From contig JADJCV010000001.1 of assembly GCA_016703025.1 (NCBI GenBank), positions 124,001 to 188,000 on the forward strand: a DNA stretch of 64,000 bases, in the 5' to 3' direction. Below, in pieces: positions 58,347 through 64,000 of the stretch (the stretch's first letter is position 1; the number at the start of each line of letters is the position of its first letter). The translations under genes and the position numbers were made by a program. The DNA comes from Candidatus Avedoeria danica (GTDB taxonomy: Bacteria > Chloroflexota > Anaerolineae > Epilineales > Epilineaceae). A model generated the notes under the pieces. It was not told the DNA's origin, searched no databases, and was given only the letters and a program-made list of their open reading frames with translations.

Positions 58347-60602
58347 ATGCATGGCATGACCCGATTGGGCGCCGTCGCACTCGCCCTGTCTACCGCCCTC
58401 GTCGGCGGCGCGATCGCGCTTGCGGCGCCGCAGCGCGCGATCACGATCGCCGGCAGCGACAACACGTTCGACAAGACCGAGATCACGGCGGATCCCGGTG
58501 AGGAGTTGGACATCACCTTCGTCGGCGTCGGCTTCACGAGCGCCCACTCGATCCGCTTCGACTTGGGCGGCGGCAACACGGTCGGGACCGAGCCGGCCAC
58601 CCTCGGCGTGTCGCACAAGCTCAAGTTCAACGTGCCGGCGGAGCCCGGCCTGTACGACTACTACTGCGACGTCGGCAACCACCGCCAGCTCGGCATGACC
58701 GGCACGCTCATCGTCGGCAGCCCCGGCCAGGCGGCGCGCGTCGTGCCGGTCGAGGGATCGAACTACAAGTACGTGCCGAGTGAGATCGCCGCGACGCCGG
58801 GCGAGGCGCTCGACGTCCAGTTCAAGAACGTGCAGGGCACGCACGACATCGTCTTCGACCTGGACGGCGGGCGGCAGGCGAAGTCGGCGCGCATCCAGAC
58901 CGGCGCGACGGAGAGCGTGAAGTTCGACGCGCCCGTGGCGCCGGGCACCTACGCCTACTACTGCACGGTCGGCATGCACCGCGCGAACGGCATGGAGGGC
59001 ACGCTCGTCGTCGCCGCGCCGCCCGAGCGCCGCAAAGTGACGATCACCGGCACGAACTTCAAGTTCGACCCGAACAGCGTGACCGTCCAGCCGTCCGAAC
59101 CGGTGACGATCGAGTTCAAGAACGACATGGGCTTCCACGACATCGTTTTCGAACTCGACGGCGGCCGCAAGCTGCAGACGAGCCGGTTCCAGGCCCCCGG
59201 TACGGAGGATCTCGTCTTCGACGCACCGGCGACGCCGGGCTCGTACGTCTACTACTGCTCCGTCGGGATGCACCGCGCGAACGGCATGGAGGGCACGCTC
59301 GTCGTGGCGGGCGACGTGCCGACGGAGCCTGCGCCGTCGCCGACGACCGCCGTGCCGACGACGCCGGTCCCGACCGAGCCGTCGACGAGCGCGGTGACGC
59401 CCGTCATCCGCGACCTGAAGAACCCGCACGGCCTGTGGTTCCAGAGCGTGAACTTCCAGGGCGTCGAGCAGGACGTGCTCATCGTCAGCGAGGGCGGCAC
59501 CGGCTCGCCGAAGCCCGGCGAGTTCACGCCCGGCAACGGCGACGGTCGCGTCCAGGTGCTCGGGCTCGACAACCCGGCGCTGCAGTTGGCGATCACGGAC
59601 AACATGACGAATGCCATCGACCCGGGCGCCGGGATCGTCGGCGCGAACCACGCGATCCCGTGGCCGCTCGATCCGAACACGCCGCCGACATCGCTCAACC
59701 TGCTGATCGCCCAGTCCGGCGGCCCAGGGCAGCTCCGCCCGGCCGAGGCGGCCAAGATCCTGAAGGTCGGGCTGATCCTTGGCACCCCGACCGTGCTGGC
59801 GGACACGCTGGCCTACGAGACCGCCAACAACCCGGACGGTGCCGACCCGACGCAGGGCGGCATCGATTCCAACCCGTGGCGCCTCGTCCCGAGCCCCGCC
59901 GGCGACGCCGTGTTCGTCATCGATGCCGGCGCGAACGACATCCTCAAGCTGGACCCGACGACCGGCGCGCTCTCGACCTGGGCGGTTCTCGAACCGTACG
60001 AGGACGGCGCCCAGCAGGCGATCCCGACCGACCTCGCCTTCTCGCCCGTCGACCCGTTCACCGCCTACGTCTCGCTCCTCGGCGGCTTCCAGGCGCCGTC
60101 CGGCCGCATCCTGCGGCTGACGGACGTGAACAAGGACGGGGACGTCATGGACGAGAACGAGACGAACGAGCTCGTCGCCGGCCTCGATCGGCCGACGGCG
60201 CTCGCCTACAGCCCGGCCGGCCGGCTGTACGTCGCCGAACTCGGCGCGCGGCGAATCTCGTACGTCCCCGAGCTGTCCGCGACGGGCGGGGCGGTGCAGA
60301 CCATGCCGGTCGTGAAGAGCGTTTCGTCCGTCACGGCGATGGCGTTCGAGCCGAGCGGCGACGTGCTCGTGACCTATGACATCGACGGGCCGGCCACGGG
60401 GCGGGCCAGCCAGAGCCCGGACACCATCGGCCGAATCGCCGCCGGCGCGCTCGATCCGTCCGGCGTCCCGACGGCCGTGCCGACGACGCCCTCGCCCACG
60501 ACGCCCGTCCCGACGCCGACGACGCCGACCGCGACGACGCCGACGACCGGCCACAAGATCTTCCTGCCGATCGGCCTGAAGCTGGTGCCCTTGGGCGGCT
60601 GA
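58347..60602 (+). CDS. secreted triple-cupredoxin / ScyD-like propeller protein
   Basis: The 751-residue product has a signal peptide (about 5-27) and three tandem cupredoxin domains (about 30-130, 131-230, 231-325). Each keeps the type 1 copper ligands: HSI with YYCDVGNHRQLGM, HDI with YYCTVGMHRANGM, and HDI with YYCSVGMHRANGM. Domains 2 and 3 are nearly identical at their ends, so a recent duplication is likely. A Thr/Pro linker leads to a ScyD/ScyE-like propeller (about 350-705: LIVSEGGTGSPKPGEFTPGN, SNPWRLVPSPAGDAVFVIDA), another Thr/Pro linker, and the end KIFLPIGLKLVPLGG. AAAGGA precedes ATG 58347. It may carry electrons or hold copper outside the cell. Confidence 0.9.
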   Translation: MHGMTRLGAVALALSTALVGGAIALAAPQRAITIAGSDNTFDKTEITADPGEELDITFVGVGFTSAHSIRFDLGGGNTVGTEPATLGVSHKLKFNVPAEPGLYDYYCDVGNHRQLGMTGTLIVGSPGQAARVVPVEGSNYKYVPSEIAATPGEALDVQFKNVQGTHDIVFDLDGGRQAKSARIQTGATESVKFDAPVAPGTYAYYCTVGMHRANGMEGTLVVAAPPERRKVTITGTNFKFDPNSVTVQPSEPVTIEFKNDMGFHDIVFELDGGRKLQTSRFQAPGTEDLVFDAPATPGSYVYYCSVGMHRANGMEGTLVVAGDVPTEPAPSPTTAVPTTPVPTEPSTSAVTPVIRDLKNPHGLWFQSVNFQGVEQDVLIVSEGGTGSPKPGEFTPGNGDGRVQVLGLDNPALQLAITDNMTNAIDPGAGIVGANHAIPWPLDPNTPPTSLNLLIAQSGGPGQLRPAEAAKILKVGLILGTPTVLADTLAYETANNPDGADPTQGGIDSNPWRLVPSPAGDAVFVIDAGANDILKLDPTTGALSTWAVLEPYEDGAQQAIPTDLAFSPVDPFTAYVSLLGGFQAPSGRILRLTDVNKDGDVMDENETNELVAGLDRPTALAYSPAGRLYVAELGARRISYVPELSATGGAVQTMPVVKSVSSVTAMAFEPSGDVLVTYDIDGPATGRASQSPDTIGRIAAGALDPSGVPTAVPTTPSPTTPVPTPTTPTATTPTTGHKIFLPIGLKLVPLGG

Positions 60603-60631
60603 CCGCTCGACCGACATTCGTCCGGAAACTG

Positions 60632-60664
60632 ACCGCCGGCCTGCATAACGCAGGCCGGCGGTCG
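60632..60664 (+). terminator. 14-bp stem terminator after the cupredoxin gene
   Basis: Arms at 60632-60645 and 60651-60664 are perfectly complementary with a 5-base loop (ATAAC). The tail GTCGTTATC has few T bases, so it may need Rho or act as an mRNA stabiliser. Confidence 0.7.
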
Positions 60665-60750
60665 TCGTTATCGGCCCCACGCACTCGGCCGTATCGGCCG
60701 TGCGTTCATTGTGGGCCGAATGGCCCTATTGAAGGGGAGAGGAGAGCGAC

Positions 60751-62289
60751 GTGTCCCGATTCAACCGTTTCATCCATTCCGTATCGTTCGTGGCGGCCGT
60801 TGCCGCAACAGCCGGGCTGGTCCTGGCAACACTGGCACCCATGCCGCCCGCCGGCGCCGCGCCGGCCAATGCGCCGATGGCCGCCCCGATGCAGCAGGCC
60901 GTCCAGGCCACCGGCATCGTCACGACCGGCGTCGGTGTCTGCTTCCCGGACGCCGTGCTGTTGGACTGCACCGGCGCGGTCGTCGAACAGCTCAAGGGTC
61001 CGGGCGGGTCCGGGTCGTTCGCGGCCTTCTACGGCCAGTGGGTCGAGGTCTCGGGGACTCGGGTGGCGTGCACCGGCGGAACGTATCTGAACGTCGTCAG
61101 CATCCAGAACCAGACGAACCCGTGTCCCAACGGCACGACGGTCCCCGGGCAGGCGACGGCCACCGCAACCGCCGTGCCGCCGCCAACGGCCACGCCGCTG
61201 CCCGGCGTGCCGACCGCGACGCCCGTTGGCGGCGCGAGCGGGAGCGACAACCTGGCGTTCGGCCGGACGATCGTCGCCTCGTCGTCCCAGCCCGGCTTCC
61301 CGCCGGAGAACGCCGTCGACGCGGATCCGAACACACCTTGGTCCAGCCAGCCGGGCAGCGATCCGTTCTATCGCTCCCAGAACATCCAGTGGATCTACGT
61401 CGACCTCGGCGCCGACACGGATGTTGCCAGCATCCAGACGCTCTGGGGCCCGCAGCGGCATGCCCGCGGCTACTCGCTTTACCAGTGGATCGCCAGCGCG
61501 AATGCCTGGCGCCAGATGGGGTCAACGAACTACGGCACGGGCAACGACACCTGGACGATCCGCGGCGGCGGTTCCGTTCGCGGCCGGTACTTCATGCTCT
61601 ACCTCGCGAACCCGTACCTGTCCGGCGGCCATTACGAGCTGCGCGACTGGATCTTCAAGGGTCCGGGCGCGACGGCCGGTGGCAGCGGCCCGACATGGGA
61701 GAACGTGGCGCGCGGCAAGACGGTATCGGCCGAGCACGAGACGCCCGGCTTCCCGGCGGCCAGCGCCGTGGACGGCGACGTGAACACGCAGTTCGAAACG
61801 GCCCGCCTGCCGGGCTGGATCTACGTCGACCTCGGCACGACGACGACGATCAACCGCGTGATCCTGCGCTGGGCGGCCGGCAAGCACGCCTCCGCATACA
61901 TTCTCTACGCCTGGAACGGCTCCACCTGGGCCGGCCTGTACGAGCGCCGCAACGCGACGGGCGGCGACGAGACGATCGACCTGCGGGCGTTCAACACCCG
62001 CTACCTCCTCCTCTCGGCCACCGCCGGACCGGCGACGACGGTTGCCCTGCGGGAGTTCGAGATCCTGCGCTACACCGCCGGCAGCAGCGGGGGCAGCATC
62101 ACGCCCCCGACCCCGACCGTGCCCGCCCCGCCGCCGCCCCCGTTGCCGCTCGGCGGGTTCGAGCTGCGCGGCGCCGCCGGGCGGAGCGCACCCGGCACCG
62201 ACGGCTTCGGCGTCGGCGGTCCTTCGATCGGCCCGGTCCAGCTCCCGTCCGGCGCCGTGCCGGCGCCGGTGACGGCTGCCACCGAGTGA
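60751..62289 (+). CDS. secreted double F5/8-type-C domain protein
   Basis: The 512-residue product has a signal peptide (SFVAAVAATAGLVLATLAPM). It continues with a small Cys-containing domain (about 52-135, also in the 44250-45692 protein: VEQLKGPGGSGSFAAFYGQW) and a Thr/Pro linker. Two discoidin-like domains follow: NLAFGRTIVASSSQPGFPPE with WIYVDLGADTDVASIQ, and NVARGKTVSAEHETPGFPAA with WIYVDLGTTTTINRVI. A Pro/Gly-rich tail ends it; the [YFW]LP motif is absent. The start is GTG 60751 behind GGGGAGAGGAGAG. It probably binds glycans at the cell surface. Confidence 0.88.
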   Translation: MSRFNRFIHSVSFVAAVAATAGLVLATLAPMPPAGAAPANAPMAAPMQQAVQATGIVTTGVGVCFPDAVLLDCTGAVVEQLKGPGGSGSFAAFYGQWVEVSGTRVACTGGTYLNVVSIQNQTNPCPNGTTVPGQATATATAVPPPTATPLPGVPTATPVGGASGSDNLAFGRTIVASSSQPGFPPENAVDADPNTPWSSQPGSDPFYRSQNIQWIYVDLGADTDVASIQTLWGPQRHARGYSLYQWIASANAWRQMGSTNYGTGNDTWTIRGGGSVRGRYFMLYLANPYLSGGHYELRDWIFKGPGATAGGSGPTWENVARGKTVSAEHETPGFPAASAVDGDVNTQFETARLPGWIYVDLGTTTTINRVILRWAAGKHASAYILYAWNGSTWAGLYERRNATGGDETIDLRAFNTRYLLLSATAGPATTVALREFEILRYTAGSSGGSITPPTPTVPAPPPPPLPLGGFELRGAAGRSAPGTDGFGVGGPSIGPVQLPSGAVPAPVTAATE

Positions 62290-62340
62290 CGTTCCACAAC
62301 TGACACACCCAGGACCCGCCTGGGGTAGCCCTGCCACAGA

Positions 62341-62386
62341 CGCGACGGGCGGGAGGCTCTGCTTCCCGCCCGTCGCGTGCTTTTGC
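62341..62386 (+). terminator. Rho-independent terminator
   Basis: Perfect 14-bp arms (62341-62354 and 62364-62377) with a 9-base loop are followed by TGCTTTTGC. It ends the F5/8-type-C gene and abuts the promoter region of the next gene. Confidence 0.8.
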
Positions 62387-62389
62387 GGG

Positions 62390-62472
62390 TACAATGCCTG
62401 TCGCCGTGCGATGCCGGGCACAGTGTGATGCCAGGCACAGTGTGATGCCGGGCACAGTGTGATGCTAGGCAC
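62390..62472 (+). repeat. -10 box followed by a 17-bp tandem array
   Basis: TACAAT (62390-62395) is a plausible -10 box. Starting at 62410, GATGCCGGGCACAGTGT repeats at 62410, 62427 and 62444, with a partial fourth unit to 62472. The array would lie in the 5' leader of the small gene starting at 62581, or act as a set of operator sites. Confidence 0.75.
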
Positions 62473-62580
62473 GCCACGCTGCCCGACACCGTGCGCTGCG
62501 CGGCAACGCGCGATTCCCGAAGCAGTGCGCTTCCCGCGACAACACGTGCTCCCAACCCCACCAGAGGATACAAAGCCGCA

Positions 62581-62859
62581 ATGGCCAGTCACGAAAGCGT
62601 CGTCTCCGTCGAGATCAACGCGCGCCGCAAGCAGTTGGCCGTCAAGACCCTCATGTCTTCCAGCGGTCGCCATCGCCTCTACCAGAACTTCGGCCAGCTG
62701 GCTCCCCACCTCCGCGGCGAGGCGCTCGGCCTCGTCCGCCAAGCCGTTCTCTCCGCCGGCTACGCGTCCTTGGCCGAGCTGGACGAAGCCCTGACCAGCG
62801 ACCTCATCGTGCCGACCCCGGACAAGGACGAAGTCCCCCCCGCCGACACCGCCCCGTAG
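62581..62859 (+). CDS. small hypothetical protein
   Basis: The 92-residue product begins MASHESVVSVEINARRKQLA and has a predicted helical middle (SGRHRLYQNFGQLAPHLRGE, ALGLVRQAVLSAGYASLAEL) and an acidic tail. No family is recognised. Amino-acid composition is balanced and unlike that of shadow frames, and it stands alone between a strong terminator and a convergent ABC gene. The Shine-Dalgarno is weak (CAGAGGATA, about eight bases upstream). Confidence 0.65.
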   Translation: MASHESVVSVEINARRKQLAVKTLMSSSGRHRLYQNFGQLAPHLRGEALGLVRQAVLSAGYASLAELDEALTSDLIVPTPDKDEVPPADTAP

Positions 62860-62917
62860 GGCCGACGCGAACGCGTCGCCCGCAGGTCGTCGGCCCCGCC
62901 GACCCCTTCGCCTTCCT

Positions 62918-64000
62918 TCACCCACCCACGCCCGCCCACCCCACCCCCACCACCCGATCCGCCGCCCCCACGATCCGCCGATCGTGCGTCGCGACGAGCA
63001 CGCCGACGCCCGCCGAACGGCATCCCTGCAGCACATCGACGAGCCGCACCAACGCCCACGCATCCAGGCCGCGCGTCGGCTCGTCCAGCGCCGCGGCCGG
63101 GCGGCCAGGGGCGAGGGCGAGCGCGAGCGCGATCCGCTGGCGCTCGCCGGCGCTCAGATCGAGCGGATGCCGCGCGGTGAGATGACCGACAGCCAGCCGG
63201 TCCAAGAAGTCATCGGTCGCAGCCGTCGCCGATCCGCCGGCCCACACCGCCGTCGCGTGCCCGATCGCCGCACCGACGGTGTTGCCGACGAGCAGCTGCC
63301 CCGCCGCCTGCGGCACGTAGGCCAGGCGCCGCGCGACAACGTGCGGCGGCTCGCCTGCGACATCGCGTCCGGCGACCCGAATCCGGCCGGCGGTCGGACG
63401 ACGGAGCCCCGCCGCCAGCCGCAGGAGCGTCGTCTTGCCGGCGCCGCTCGGCGCCATGAGCACCACGAGCTCGCCCGGCGCGACGGACAGTGTGACGTCG
63501 GCGAACAACGGCTCTTCGCCGTAAGCGAAGGCGACGCCGTCGAAGGCCAGCGCCGGCATCGGAGCGCGATCCGCACCGACATCGTCGCGACGTGCATCGT
63601 CCGCCGTCCCGCCCCGTGCGGCGCCGGGCCGATCGGCCCGCGTCGGCCGCGTCGCCGGCGTCGGCAGCGCCAGCCCCGCCAGCACCTCGGCCGGCGGTCC
63701 GACGATCCCGGCCGCGCCGCCCCCGGGCAGCCACAACATCCGATCGGCCAGCGGCGCGACGCGCTCGAGGCGGTGCTCGGACAGCACGACGGTCACGCCC
63801 GCATCGGCCAGCGCGCGGACCACCGCCAGCACGGCTGCCGCGTGCCCGTCGTCCAGCTGGGACGTCGGCTCGTCCAGGATGAGGACGGCGGGCGATCGGG
63901 CCAGCGCCGTCGCGATCGCCACCCGCTGCGCCTCGCCGCCCGAAAGCGTGTCGATCGCCCGATCGGCCAGCGGCCCGACGGTGGCGGCGTGCAGCGCGCC
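62918..64000 (-). CDS. tandem-ATPase ABC protein (5' end outside window)
   Basis: The visible part holds the end of a first ATPase (LSGGEAQR signature near the right edge, VLILDEPTSQLDDG, VVLSEHRLERVAPLADRM) and a complete second one: Walker A APSGAGKTT, Q-loop AYVPQAAGQLL, signature LSAGERQR, AALDEPTRGLD, VATHDRRIVG. The H-switch of the first reads SEHRLE, as in cobalt or ECF-type vitamin importers whose two ATPases are fused. The transported substrate and permease lie outside the window. Confidence 0.88.
   Translation of the reverse strand, partial: GALHAATVGPLADRAIDTLSGGEAQRVAIATALARSPAVLILDEPTSQLDDGHAAAVLAVVRALADAGVTVVLSEHRLERVAPLADRMLWLPGGGAAGIVGPPAEVLAGLALPTPATRPTRADRPGAARGGTADDARRDDVGADRAPMPALAFDGVAFAYGEEPLFADVTLSVAPGELVVLMAPSGAGKTTLLRLAAGLRRPTAGRIRVAGRDVAGEPPHVVARRLAYVPQAAGQLLVGNTVGAAIGHATAVWAGGSATAATDDFLDRLAVGHLTARHPLDLSAGERQRIALALALAPGRPAAALDEPTRGLDAWALVRLVDVLQGCRSAGVGVLVATHDRRIVGAADRVVGVGWAGVGG

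Overview
The window is very G+C-rich and densely packed, with gene ends often overlapping by 1-10 bases. It looks like part of a Chloroflexota (Anaerolineae-like) chromosome. The reasons are the many secreted beta-propeller, vWA, F5/8-type-C and FG-GAP proteins with Thr/Pro linkers that carry or end in a [YFW]LP[IVK] motif, the lack of outer-membrane genes, and the housekeeping gene types. This placement is inference; no 16S rRNA or tRNA gene is visible.

Layout. 1-3.6 kb: a secreted propeller protein (cut by the window edge), a YugP-type membrane zinc peptidase and a membrane-anchored FecR-like protein. 3.65-6.3 kb: an ABC-2 exporter operon. 6.4-7.3 kb: an ArsR regulator plus SRPBCC pair with an operator lying exactly between its -35 and -10 boxes. 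7.5-12 kb: an LVIVD-type propeller, a serine hydrolase, and an ECF42-like sigma factor with its DGPF partner and a 4 x 22-bp array. 12-15.7 kb: a toxin-antitoxin island (MNT/HEPN, DUF2283 with a decayed partner, AbrB-Doc-NUDIX), interrupted by a poly-G tract that may be an assembly artefact. 16-19.6 kb: glmS and a glycosyltransferase. 19.7-26 kb: two overlapping giant secreted propeller-vWA-vWA paralogues. 26-32 kb: a lipoprotein, dnaX-ybaB-recR and a DUF697 membrane protein. 32-35.6 kb: an FMN-riboswitch-controlled ribD-ribE-ribB-ribH operon without ribA. 35.6-39 kb: a damaged ddl-like gene and an FG-GAP/ASPIC protein. 39-44 kb: ndk, an unusual zinc-ribbon RpoN, an NtrC-type activator and a divergent histidine kinase. 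44-48.4 kb: an ECF sigma factor, a DUF5667 putative anti-sigma protein and an F5/8-type-C protein in one operon. 48.6-54.4 kb: an M14 carboxypeptidase with a 3' frameshift, prfC, a HicB remnant and a beta-CASP nuclease. 54.4-58.2 kb: ddl followed by a murF-alr fusion. 58.3-62.3 kb: a triple-cupredoxin/ScyD-like protein and a double F5/8-type-C protein. 62.4-64 kb: a small conserved-looking protein behind a 17-bp repeat array, and a tandem-ATPase ABC protein running off the end.

How it works together. Core metabolism here covers amino-sugar supply (GlmS) and the D-Ala branch of peptidoglycan synthesis (Alr, Ddl and MurF activities in two adjacent genes), riboflavin synthesis, DNA replication/repair (DnaX, YbaB, RecR) and translation release (PrfC). 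Interleaved are at least eleven secreted or surface proteins and four separate regulatory modules: ArsR, ECF42-DGPF, ECF-DUF5667 and RpoN-NtrC-kinase.

Two sequence habits recur. Short tandem repeats with units divisible by three are inserted in frame in core enzymes (GlmS, DnaX, RibE, RibB, Ddl, NUDIX). Several start codons lie only 4-10 bases downstream of a good -10 box with no Shine-Dalgarno sequence, which suggests leaderless mRNAs.
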